Source: JBDTSW01 sp963797835 (lineage in GTDB: Bacteria > Actinomycetota > Thermoleophilia > Solirubrobacterales > 70-9). From it: a stretch of DNA of 64,000 nt. Shown here piece after piece: positions 33,749-41,960 of the stretch (its first letter is position 1; every line of letters begins with the position of its first letter). The position numbers and the translations under genes are program-made. Under the pieces are notes generated by a model. That model had not been told where the DNA came from, ran no database searches, and was given only the letters and a program-made list of their open reading frames with translations. The stretch is from contig CAWCRN010000030.1 of assembly GCA_963797835.1 (NCBI GenBank), positions 124,001 through 188,000 on the forward strand, in the 5' to 3' direction.

Positions 33749-33769
33749 GCACCTAGGCCCTCAAGCCCG

Positions 33770-34084
33770 ATGGCCACCTGCGGGCACCTCGATCACGTTC
33801 ACGTGGTCGAGCTGCCCGAGGCGGTCGAGGGCTGCGAGGAGTGCCTTAAGACCGGCGATCCGTGGCTTCACCTGCGGATCTGCCTCGAGTGCGGGAAGGT
33901 CGGCTGCTGCGACAGCTCGCCCAACCGCCACGCCTCCGCCCACGCCCGGGAGGCCGGCCATCCCCTGATCCGTTCCCTGCAGCCAGGGGAGGACTGGTCG
34001 TTCTGCTTCGTGGACGACATCGGCATGGTGATCGAGGGGGTCCGCGGCCAGACGCGAATCCCGCCGTCCCCGCTGGGCGGATGA
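33770..34084 (+). CDS. UBP-type zinc finger protein
   Basis: A 104-residue protein with a single ZnF-UBP domain. CGHLDHVHVVELP opens it; C-EECLKTGDPWLHLRICLE and CGKVGCCDSSPNRHASAHAR carry the Cys/His ligands, and GHPLIRSLQPGEDWSFCFVD follows. In eukaryotes this domain binds the C-terminus of ubiquitin; in Actinobacteria it occurs alone, of unknown role. Intact; the last residues are QTRIPPSPLGG. Confidence 0.88.
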   Translation: MATCGHLDHVHVVELPEAVEGCEECLKTGDPWLHLRICLECGKVGCCDSSPNRHASAHAREAGHPLIRSLQPGEDWSFCFVDDIGMVIEGVRGQTRIPPSPLGG

Positions 34085-34109
34085 AGGCTGTGTGAAAACG
34101 GACCCTCTA

Positions 34110-34133
34110 GTTCACGAACCTTTCATCCCATGA
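34110..34133 (+). promoter_or_regulatory. Shared upstream box, copy 1 (Pho-box-like)
   Basis: TTCACGAACCTTTCATCCCA followed by TGAG, 59 nt before the ATG of the first lipoprotein. TTCACGnnCCTTTCAT recurs 61 nt before the start of the tandem paralogue. Two TTCA half-sites 11 nt apart recall actinobacterial PhoP boxes. Confidence 0.5.
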
Positions 34134-34169
34134 GGCCAGCGTGGCTCCCGTCAATCACGAAAGGGAGCC

Positions 34170-35018
34170 ATGTCCACCACCACGACCAAGACACCGATGG
34201 CGCTCGCCGCCGCAGCGGCCGCGCTGATCGCGACCGCGACGGTCGCGGCCTGCGGATCGGGCGAGCGTGGGGCAGAGCCGACCGCGACCGCGGCTGACGT
34301 CCCCGGCCAGTCCACGGCGACCAAGAGCGTCTTCGCCGAGGCCAACGCGAGCGGCGCGAAGCTGCCGGACGGCAGCGAGGCCGTTCAACTCGACCCGGCG
34401 GATTTCACGACCAGGATCGACAACCCCTACTGGCCGATGGCGGTGGGCAACACCTGGACGTATCGCGAGTCGGACACGACCGGACACCGCGAGAAGGCCG
34501 TCGTCGAGGTCACCGACGAGACCAAGACCATCGCCAACGGAGTCGAGGCCCGCGTGATCCGCGACACCGTCTCCGAGCACGGCGTTCCGGTCGAGGTCAC
34601 CGACGATTGGTACGCCCAGGACAGCCAGGGGAACATCTGGTACCTCGGCGAGCACGTCACCAACTACGAGAACGGCAAGGTGCTCGACCACGCCGGGTCG
34701 TTCGAGGCCGGGGTGGACGGAGCGCAGGCCGGCATCGCCCTGCCGGCGCATCCCGAGCCCGGCATGGACTATCGCCAGGAGTACTACAAGGGCGAGGCCG
34801 AGGACACCGGCGGCGTCATCACGGTCGGCTCAGAACAGGTCCAGGTCCCGTTTGGGCACTTCGACCGCGCCGTCCTCATGACCCGTGACCTGGTCCCGAC
34901 GGAGCCGAAGGTCCAGGAGCTGAAGTTCTACGCGCCTGGCGTCGGCCCGCTGCTGAGCGTCCACACGGACGGCGCCGGCGGCCGAGCGGAGCTGGTCAGC
35001 TACGAGCCCGGGCGGTAG
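34170..35018 (+). CDS. Putative lipoprotein, first of a tandem pair
   Basis: A 282-residue exported protein with signal peptide and lipobox (IATATVAACGSG, Cys at about 28), a low-complexity linker to about residue 70, and a beta-rich domain: FTTRIDNPYWPMAVGNTWTY, VTDDWYAQDSQGNIWYLGEH, GSFEAGVDGAQAG, YRQEYYKGEAEDTG and a C-terminal EPKVQELKFYAPGVGPLLSV. The same domain forms the next gene. I do not know its function; the repeated Trp/Tyr pattern suggests a surface-exposed or lipid-facing beta structure. Ribosome-binding site AAAGGGAG. Confidence 0.75.
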   Translation: MSTTTTKTPMALAAAAAALIATATVAACGSGERGAEPTATAADVPGQSTATKSVFAEANASGAKLPDGSEAVQLDPADFTTRIDNPYWPMAVGNTWTYRESDTTGHREKAVVEVTDETKTIANGVEARVIRDTVSEHGVPVEVTDDWYAQDSQGNIWYLGEHVTNYENGKVLDHAGSFEAGVDGAQAGIALPAHPEPGMDYRQEYYKGEAEDTGGVITVGSEQVQVPFGHFDRAVLMTRDLVPTEPKVQELKFYAPGVGPLLSVHTDGAGGRAELVSYEPGR

Positions 35019-35040
35019 TCCGAGCGTCGGCTGGCTCCTC

Positions 35041-35070
35041 GGGGCCCCGCTCCTTCGGGATCGGGGCCCC
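35041..35070 (+). terminator. Strong GC hairpin between the lipoprotein paralogues
   Basis: GGGGCCCCG and CGGGGCCCC pair perfectly around a 12-nt loop, 22 nt after the first gene. No T run follows, so it may be a GC-rich or Rho-assisted terminator, or a stabilising 3' end. Confidence 0.5.
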
Positions 35071-35109
35071 GGGGCCGTTCCATGAAACGACCGTGAACGC
35101 CTGCGCCGA

Positions 35110-35133
35110 CTTCACGCGCCTTTCATGGTGCGA
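35110..35133 (+). promoter_or_regulatory. Shared upstream box, copy 2 (Pho-box-like)
   Basis: TTCACGCGCCTTTCATGGTG followed by CGAG, 61 nt before the ATG of the second paralogue. See the copy at 34110-34133. Confidence 0.5.
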
Positions 35134-35171
35134 GGCGAAGGTGCTGGGAGATCCAACCAAGGGAGTCCATC

Positions 35172-35937
35172 ATGAAGCTCGATCCCAGGCACGCCGGCAT
35201 CCCCGTCCTCGCCGTTGGCGGAGCGCTCGCGCTCGGCGCATGTGGCGGAGACGACGGCTCCGGCGGACGCCTCCGCCGCGTCCGACCTGCCGCAGGGCAG
35301 CGAGCACGTCGAGATCGACCCGGCCGAGTTCACGACGGAGATCGACAACCCCTACTGGCCGATGGCGGTCGGCAGCGAGTGGGTCTACCGCGAGACCGAC
35401 CAGGAGGGAGCGGAGCAGAAGGTGGTGGTGACCGTCACCCCGAAGACGAAGCAGATCGCCAACGGCGTCGAGGCCGTGGTCGTCCATGACGTCGTGACCG
35501 AGGACGGCGAGCCGACCGAGGTCACCGACGACTGGTACGCGCAGGACTCCGAGGGCAACATCTGGTACATGGGCGAGGACACCGCCGAGTACGAGAACGG
35601 CAAGATCTCGAGCCGGTCAGGGTCGTTCGAGGCGGGCGTCGACGGCGCCGAGCCCGGGATCATCATGCCGGCCGACCCACAGCCGGGGATGACGTACCGC
35701 CAGGAGTACTACAAGGGCGAGGCCGAGGACATCGGCGCCATCGTCGACACCGACACCCAGGCCGAGGTCCCGGCGGGCCACTACAGGCCGACCCTCATGA
35801 CCGAGGACACCAACCCGCTCGAGCCGAAGGTCCTCGAGTTCAAGTTCTACGCCGAGGGCGTTGGGCCGGTGCTGGCGGTCTCGGTCTCGGGCGGCAGCGA
35901 CCGGGAGGAGCTGCTCAGCTACACGCCCGGGAAGTAG
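35172..35937 (+). CDS. Putative lipoprotein, second of a tandem pair (frameshifted)
   Basis: A paralogue of the preceding gene, about 255 residues. A lipobox (ALALGACGGDD) follows the signal peptide; a single-base change near 35268 separates it from the body ASDLPQGSEHVEIDPAEFTT. The body is clearly homologous to the first copy (DNPYWPMAVGSEWVYRE, DDWYAQDSEGNIWYMGED, YRQEYYKGEAEDIG). The linker is shorter than in copy one. Ribosome-binding site AAGGGAG. A tandem duplication under matching upstream boxes suggests response to the same signal. Confidence 0.75.
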
Positions 35938-35996
35938 CCCCGGCGCCAACGACGGGGGCGGCCGGCCGCGTGCCGGCCGACCTGCGTCGCCGCGCC

Positions 35997-37282
35997 TCAG
36001 TCGATGATGTCTCTCGCAGTTCTTGAACGTGTCGTTGCCGCCGGCGCCGAAGCACTTGTCGTTGCCGGCATTGCCGTTGAGGGTGTCGTTGCCGCCGCCG
36101 CCGAAGAGCTTGTCGTTCTCGGTGCCGCCCCGGAGATCGTCCTCGCCGCCCTTGCCGCAGACGACGTCGTTCTTCTCCCCGCCTCGGGCCGTGTCGTCGC
36201 CTGCGAGCGCCTGGATCACGTCCTTGAACTCGAAGCCGGTGAGGCTGTCGTCGTTCGCCGTCCCGATGATCGAGGCCGAGACCTGGTCGCAGTTCTCCTG
36301 CTTGCGGGCGTAGTCCGGGTTGCCGTCGAAGTGGCTGGCGGTGTCGTCGACGAGCTCGGACGGGGTCGTGACCGCGTCAGGGTAGGGCTCGTGGACCAGC
36401 ACGCCGCTCGTCGTGACTCCCGAGCACCCACCCGATCTCGGTCCCGTCGTTCGACCAGGCGCAGTTGTAGGCGGCGGACGCGGCGTCCGAGAAGTCGGTG
36501 CCGGACGTCGCCGGCCGACCCGGGCGCGGACGACCTCACGTAGACATCGGCGGCGTTGTTGAAGAACGGTCCGCGCGTGTAGCAGAGCTGCGTCCCGTCG
36601 GGTGAGAGCGCGGTCTGGTACTCGGCCTCGGCGGTGACGACGATGTCCGTCGGCGGGGGATTGATCCCGATCTGATCCGACGGCTGGCGGACGATGTCCT
36701 CGTTCGGGCTCGCGAGGCCGCGGTTGTAGTAGATGAAGTTGCCGTTGGGCGACCACACGGGCTTGCCCTCGTGCAGGGCGTCGCTGTTGGTCAGGTTGAC
36801 CGGGGTGGCGCTCGACGGCTTCTTGGTGTCGAAGATCCTGATGTCGTACTCCCCGTCCGGTGCCCTCGCTCTCGAACGCGACGTGGCGGTTGTCGGGGGA
36901 CCACGAGGGCCGGTCGTCGTCGATGTTGTCCGAGTCCCACATCACCGCGCTCGAGCCATCGGTGCGGTCGTGGATGTAGATGTTCCCGTCGGCCCCGGGT
37001 CTTGACCGCGAACGCGATCTTCGTCCCGTCGGGCGAGATGCTCGGATGGCGGCGCTGGCCGGTAAGGAATGGCGCCAGCGCCTCGCTCTCGGCGAAGGTG
37101 AGGTCGCCGAGCTGGTTGACGAACAGGTCGGCGTCGCTGTCGTCGTTCGCCGCCTGGCCGATGCCGCTGACGAAGACGATCTCGTTGTTCTCGCCCGGGA
37201 AGACGGCCATCGCCGCCGCCGGAGCCGCCAGCAGCGCGCCCGCGATCGCCACGCTCAATCCCCATCGTGCGCGCCTGCTCAT
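35997..37282 (-). CDS. Exported TolB-like beta-propeller protein with C-terminal calcium-binding repeats (frameshifted)
   Basis: About 428 residues in joined frames. Signal peptide (LSVAIAGALLAAPAAAMA), then PD40/TolB-like blades (PSISPDGTKIAF, RPSWSPDNRHVAFES, PVWSPNGNFIYY, TALSPDGTQLCY) and a tail of RTX-like repeats (GGEDDLRGGTENDKLFGGGG, NDTLNGNAGNDKCFG). The tail should bind calcium outside the cell. Single-base shifts lie near 36990, 36865, 36515, 36420 and 36017; the last one gives a natural end NCEDIID at 35997. Role unknown; probably a secreted scaffold or binding protein. Confidence 0.7.
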
Positions 37283-37346
37283 ACGGCCACCCTCCTCGTC
37301 GAGTTCGGCATCCCTGCCGCTGAGCGCACCCTACACCCGATCCGGG

Positions 37347-38353
37347 CTAGCGCGGGCGCGCGGCGTAATCGGCAGGGCTTGGTCGATCAGGGGCCGCGAC
37401 GACCTCGACTCCGTCCGGGGGCTCGTCCGCCCACGGCGCCGCCCGGCGCGGCGGCAGGTAGCGCACCTCGGTCTCGGCGAAGCGGTCGCCCCACGCCTGG
37501 CGCCGTTCGTTGAACAGGATGGGTACGAGGCCGAGGCCGAACGGGAGCACCGACAGCGCCATGCCGATGAGCCGCTTGACCGCCCGGCGCGGGCCGAGTC
37601 GGGGGCCGTCGGGGCCCTGGAGGCGCAGGTCGAGGAAGCGCATTCCCGGCGTCTCGCCCGAGAGGCTCCAGAACGTGATCAGGTACAGGCTGGAGGCGGT
37701 GATCCAAACGAAGCTGCCGGCCAGGATTCCGGCAGTGCCCACCTCCCCCTGCGGGTCGAACAGCGCGTTGATCACGAAGGCCGAGCAGCGGCAGAGGTGA
37801 CGAGCAGGACCCCGTTGACGATGAGCGCGTCGAGTGCGAGCGCCAGCCCCCTTGTCACGAGCCCCGCATTGCGGGCCTCGCCGTCCCGCTCGGGCCTCCT
37901 GAAGATGCGCCGGGCCACCCGCTCAAGGGCGGCGTCCAGCCGGCGCGCGAACCGCCCGATCTGGGAGCCGATGTCGGCGATCAGGCCCACGCCCTGGTAG
38001 GCGATCGCGTCCCGGATCTCCGGCGCCTGGGCGATGCGCTCGATCAGCTTCTGGACCTCGTCGCTTGCCAGGAGGCGCTCCCATACCCGATCGACCATGT
38101 CGCTGTCGATCGCGCGCACGATCGAACGCTCGACCACCGCGCTCTCCAGCGCCCGCGCGATCGCGCGCTCTGCGGCCGGGCTCTCGAGCGCTCGTACCAC
38201 CGCCTCCTCGGCGACCTCTTCGATCGCCACGTCGAGCCCGGTGGCCTCGGCCACGCGTGCCCCGCTCCTGGCACCGGCCCCCACGAGGCGTGCGAGCAGC
38301 GGCTCGCGGGTGGGGCCGGGCGGCAGCTCTGGCTCCTGCGGCGTCTCGGCCAT
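37347..38353 (-). CDS. RDD family membrane protein (one frameshift)
   Basis: About 335 residues. The first 190 are soluble and helical, with a repeated pattern around VRALESPAAERAIARALESA and VVERSIVRAIDSDMVDRVWE. The C-terminal half is an RDD domain with three to four spans: GLVTRGLALALDALIVNGVL, then ITFWSLSGETPGMRFLDLRL and RAVKRLIGMALSVLPFGLGL. The frame changes once near 37780. RDD proteins are thought to move or exchange ions or small molecules. TATCGT ends 7 nt before the ATG. Confidence 0.75.
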
Positions 38354-38360
38354 TGTGGCC

Positions 38361-38366
38361 ACGATA
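38361..38366 (-). promoter_or_regulatory. Putative -10 element (TATCGT), leaderless
   Basis: TATCGT on the minus strand ends 7 nt before ATG 38353. Confidence 0.45.
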
Positions 38367-38438
38367 CGCGTGGGCGTGGACGCCTTCTGCCGGCTAGAAC
38401 GAACGTCCATCAGGTAGGTTCTCCGAGCCCACGGGAGC

Positions 38439-38837
38439 ATGCGGAGGATCCAAGTGGATGTCAGCCAGCTGAAAGCAGTACCCCTGTTCGCCGATGTGCC
38501 GGACGAGAGCCTGGCCAAGATCGCGCCGTTCACGAATGTGGACGAGTTCGCCTCCGGCCGCGAGGTGATCAAGGAGGGCGGCTTCTCGAACGACTTCTAC
38601 GTGATCACGGAGGGGACCGCGAAGGTCGAGCGCGAAGGCGAACACCTCGCCGACCTTGGCCCAGGGGAGGTCTTCGGCGAGCAGGGCCTGCTTGAGAAGC
38701 AGCAGCGCTCGGCGACCGTCACCGCCACCGACACGCTTCGGGTGATCAAGATCGAGCACTGGGAGCTGAGCCGGATGAAGAAGTCCATGCCCGAGGTCGT
38801 CGACCAGCTCGTGAAGCAGGTCGAGGAGCGCTCCTAG
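38439..38837 (+). CDS. Cyclic-nucleotide-binding domain protein
   Basis: A 132-residue single cNMP-binding domain. FADVPDESLAKIAPFTNVDE opens it, REVIKEGGFSNDFYVITEGT and FGEQGLLEKQQRSATVTATD form the phosphate-binding cassette (the Arg in QQRSATV is at the usual position), followed by the C-helix. No DNA-binding or catalytic domain is attached, so it probably works through a partner. It ends 19 nt before the promoter of the cobalamin operon. Confidence 0.85.
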   Translation: MRRIQVDVSQLKAVPLFADVPDESLAKIAPFTNVDEFASGREVIKEGGFSNDFYVITEGTAKVEREGEHLADLGPGEVFGEQGLLEKQQRSATVTATDTLRVIKIEHWELSRMKKSMPEVVDQLVKQVEERS

Positions 38838-38855
38838 CGCTCCGCGGCCGGGCGC

Positions 38856-38884
38856 TTGCCCGGCTCCGCCGGCGCGGATAGACT
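38856..38884 (+). promoter_or_regulatory. Promoter of the cobalamin-riboswitch operon
   Basis: TTGCCC (38856-38861) and TAGACT (38879-38884) are separated by 17 nt, ideal for a housekeeping sigma factor, and transcription would start a few bases before the riboswitch. Confidence 0.6.
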
Positions 38885-38895
38885 GCGCCGCGACA

Positions 38896-39055
38896 TACGG
38901 CCGGTGGTCAAGGGAAGTTCGGTGAGAAACCGGCGCGGTCCCGCCACTGTGACCGGGCGATGAGACGTCGCTGATGCCACTGCGGGCGCCCAAGCGCCCT
39001 CGGGAAGGCGCGGCGTAGAGCCCGGAAGCCAGGAGACCTGTCCCCGGCCAGCCAA
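38896..39055 (+). ncRNA. Cobalamin (B12) riboswitch
   Basis: All core segments are visible: GGTGGTCAAGGGAAGTTCGG with GTGAGAAACCGG, the conserved CCGCCACTGTGACCG core, and the B12 box GAAGCCAGGAGACCTG (39024-39039). P1 closes by GGCCGG with CCGGCC. Downstream, GCCCGCC/GGCGGGC (39058-39073) forms a hairpin and CCTT (39079-39083) can pair with the AAGG of the GAGGAAAGG ribosome-binding site (39085-39093), so control is probably at translation initiation: high B12 turns the five genes downstream off. Confidence 0.93.
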
Positions 39056-39102
39056 TCGCCCGCCAAGGCGGGCACTACTCCTTCGAGGAAAGGGTGGCTC
39101 AC

Positions 39103-40124
39103 ATGGGAATCACCGTTCGCCGTGCTCACGCGGGCAAGGCACTGGCAGCGCTGCTGGCGCTGAGCGCGATCGCGGCCGGGGTCACCGCCGAATCAGGACG
39201 GGCGGCGAGGGGCATCGCCGCTTTCACGTCGGAGCTCCGCATCGAGGGGCCCAAGGGCAACATCCTGCCGGGCGCCTGGTACGTCACGGGCGACGAGAGC
39301 ATCCGCCGGTCGCGTGGGCTGAAGTGCAGGCACACGGACGGGCGTGAGGAGGTGACCGGTGCCAACGCCCTCGGCATCGCCGAGACCGCGTCCCGCCAGG
39401 ATCCGAGCCTCCCGCCGGTCCGCGTGCGCGAGGACGACTTCGGGCTCTTCGTCTGCGAGCTGGGCGGCCTGATCGGCCGGCCCTTCGACCACCCGGACGG
39501 CTTCTCCGGGTGGACGTACTGGGTGGACTTCGCCGGAGGAACCCAGGCGGCGGAGAACGAGGTGCTGGGCGGTGACGATCGCGTTCTGTGGGCGTTCTCC
39601 GACTTCGGCGACGCCAACCTCAACACGGGCAACGCGCTCGAGCTCGGCGAGGTGCCCGCGTACGACGCGGACGGAACGTTCGAGGTCCAGGTGTTGAGCC
39701 ACACGTTCGGCGGCACGCCCTCCGGGTCTCGCCGGGGCGAAGATCAAGGGCGCCGAGTCGGTAACGGACCTGGGCGGCGGGGACTACGAGGTGACGGTCG
39801 GCAACGGCTTCACGACGCTGTTCGCGAAGCACAAGCCCGACATCGCGTCGAACCAGCTCACGGTCTGCGTCAAGGGGAACCCGGCGAACTGCCCGGTCGA
39901 GCACGGCCGCGTGATCTTCGGGAGCGCCGACGGCGAGCTCATTCACGGGACCGACGGGCTGGGACGAGATCCGCTTGGGCGCTGGCGATGACGTCGCCGA
40001 TTTGGCCGATGGCGGCCGCGACACGGTGAACTGCGGCGGCGGAGCGGACGAGGTCCTCATCGAGGATGGCGACACAGACAACGAGATCGCCACCAACTGC
40101 GAGGAGATCACCCCGGTCTCGTGA
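39103..40124 (+). CDS. Exported DUF4430-like protein with C-terminal calcium-repeat-like tail (frameshifted)
   Basis: First gene under the B12 riboswitch, about 340 residues. A signal peptide (LAALLALSAIAAGVTA) is followed by a DUF4430-type domain (ELRIEGPKGNILPG, then the Trp-rich core GFSGWTYWVDFAGG and a late Trp segment VLWAFSDFG). DUF4430 is the fold of the beta domain of transcobalamin and intrinsic factor. The C-terminus has Gly/Asp-rich repeats (LGAGDDVADLADGG, NCGGGADEVLIEDGD). Single-base shifts occur near 39725 and 39962. ATG 39103 is chosen for its spacing to GAGGAAAGG; GTG 39094 is too close. The stop overlaps the next start (GTGA). Confidence 0.75.
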
Positions 40125-41056
40125 GGCCGCGCACCGCAGCGGCGCTCGCCGCGACGGCGCTGGCCGTCGCGGCGGGCGGCTGCGGGCTGGGCTCCGGCGA
40201 CGCCGGGGATGGCGAGGCCTCCCTGCGGGTCACCCGCGACTACGGCACCGAGCTGATCGCCGAGGCGACCATCGAAGACCCGTCCGAGTCGGAGACCGTG
40301 ATCCGCGCGCTGGACCGCGAGGCCGACCTCGAGACCCGCTACGGCGGCGGCTTCGTCCAGTCGATCGACGGCCTGGCTGGCGGGGTGGAGCGGGGCCGCA
40401 GCCTGGACTGGTTCTTCTACGTGAACGGAATCGAATCGTCGGTCGGGGCGGCCGAGGTCCCGGTTCGGGGCGGCGACCGGATCTGGTGGGACCGCCGGGA
40501 CTGGACCGACGTCATGCGGGTGCCGGCGGTCGTGGGCTCGTTCCCGGAACCGCTCGTCCAGGCCTCGGCGTCCGACCGCGAGACGGTCAGCCTCGAGTGC
40601 GCCGGGGTGGAGGGTGCATGCGCCGCCGCGGGCGAGCGATTGACCGAGGCTGGGATCGATTTCACCAACGAGCGCCTCGGCGCGGGCGAGGGGGCGCCCC
40701 GCGTCCTGGTCGGCGCCTGGGAGAACCTGCGCAAGGACGAGACGGCCTCGCTCCTCGAGGCCGGGCCCAGGGAGAGCGGCGTCTTCGCAAGCCCGGTCAA
40801 GCTCGGCCCGGGCTGGTCCCTTCGTACCTTCGACGCGTCCGCGTCCCCGGACGACGTGCTCAGCGACGGCGGCCTCGTCGCCGCGCTCCGGCCGGCCGAG
40901 GACCCGCCGACGTGGGTGGTGACGGGCACCGACGCGGCGGGGCTCGACGCGGCGGTCGCCGCGTTGGAGGAGGAATCGCTGGCCCGCCGCTACGCCCTCG
41001 CGCTGATCCTCGGGAAGGCCGTGGCGCTGCCCATCGCGGAGGCCGGCTCGGGATGA
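40121..41056 (+). CDS. DUF4430 lipoprotein (transcobalamin beta-domain-like)
   Basis: An intact 311-residue lipoprotein (lipobox AVAAGGCGLG). Residues about 35-130 form a DUF4430 domain: a variable N-terminus, ETVIRALDREADLETRYGGG, FVQSIDGL, then the hallmark WFFYVNGIESSVGAAEVPVR and GGDRIWWDRRDW. The second half (about 130-305) is a separate alpha/beta domain of unknown kind. Being anchored outside the membrane and in a B12-controlled operon, it is a good candidate to bind cobalamin or a precursor. It overlaps neighbours on both sides by 4 nt. Confidence 0.8.
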   Translation: MRPRTAAALAATALAVAAGGCGLGSGDAGDGEASLRVTRDYGTELIAEATIEDPSESETVIRALDREADLETRYGGGFVQSIDGLAGGVERGRSLDWFFYVNGIESSVGAAEVPVRGGDRIWWDRRDWTDVMRVPAVVGSFPEPLVQASASDRETVSLECAGVEGACAAAGERLTEAGIDFTNERLGAGEGAPRVLVGAWENLRKDETASLLEAGPRESGVFASPVKLGPGWSLRTFDASASPDDVLSDGGLVAALRPAEDPPTWVVTGTDAAGLDAAVAALEEESLARRYALALILGKAVALPIAEAGSG

Positions 41057-41960
41057 GGTCGGCGCTCGCCTACACGCCGCGCCCGGGCCCCCTGCGTGAC
41101 GCCGGGGCCGGCGCGGCCGCCCTCTACTTCGGGTCGTTCGCCCTGGTCGCCTTCTGCTTCACCAACCCGATCGTGCTCGCGGGGGCGGCCGCCGGGACGG
41201 TCGTGGCCGGCCTCGCGGCCGGGGCTGGCCGTGCGCTCGCGGTTGCCGCCCGCTACGGGTTGGCGCTGGCGGCGGTGTTCGTGGCGGTCAACGCCATCGC
41301 GTCCCAGCGCGGCGAAACGATCCTCGTCCGCGGGTACGACCTGCCGGTGCTCGGGCGCGTCGACGTCAGCGCCGAGGCGCTCGTGGAGGGAGCGGTGCTG
41401 GCCGGGAGGGTCGTGATCGTGATGCTGGCCTTCGCGGTGCTGTCGGCCAGCGTCGACCCTGACCGCCTGCTCCGCGCGCTGCGGCCCGTGGCCCGGCGCT
41501 CGGCCCTGACGGCGACGCTGATCGCCCGCATGGCGCCGCATAGCCGCGCGCGACCACGCCCGCCTGCGAGAGGCCGCGCTGCTGCGGGGCCCGGCCGCGG
41601 CGCCGGTTGGCCGGGCGGCGATGCTGCGGCGCCTCGTCGCCGGAGCGCTGGATCGTGCCGTCGACGTCGCGGCGACGCTCGAGCTCCGCGGCTATGCGCA
41701 CGGCGCCCCCCGGTGCTGCCTCCCAACGGCCGCCCGGGCGGGGCTCGGCCCGCTTCGCGTTCGCGGGGCTCGCGGTGACTGCGATCGCGCTCGCCGGGCT
41801 CCTCGGCGGCGCCGGCGACATGCAGAGCTATCCGGTCGTCTCGATCGACGCCGGCGGCGCGACGCTGGCCCTGGCCCTGGCGATCCCGTTGATCGCGGCG
41901 CTCCCGTTCGCCCCCTCGCGGCGAGGGCTGCCCGCCACCAGGAGGGTGGCCCGTGCCTGA
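41053..41960 (+). CDS. ECF transporter transmembrane T component (EcfT-like, frameshifted)
   Basis: About 300 residues with five to six spans. It follows the EcfT/CbiQ pattern: two N-terminal helices, a basic cytoplasmic helical region with the Ala-Arg-Gly coupling motifs (LRGPAAAPVGR, then ELRGYAHGAP, an 'RG' coupling helix), and C-terminal spans (FAFAGLAVTAIALAGLLGGA). Single-base shifts near 41543 and 41705 break it. It is sandwiched between binding-protein and ATPase genes, with overlaps at both ends (ATGA at 41053; 8 nt with the ATPase). Confidence 0.75.
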
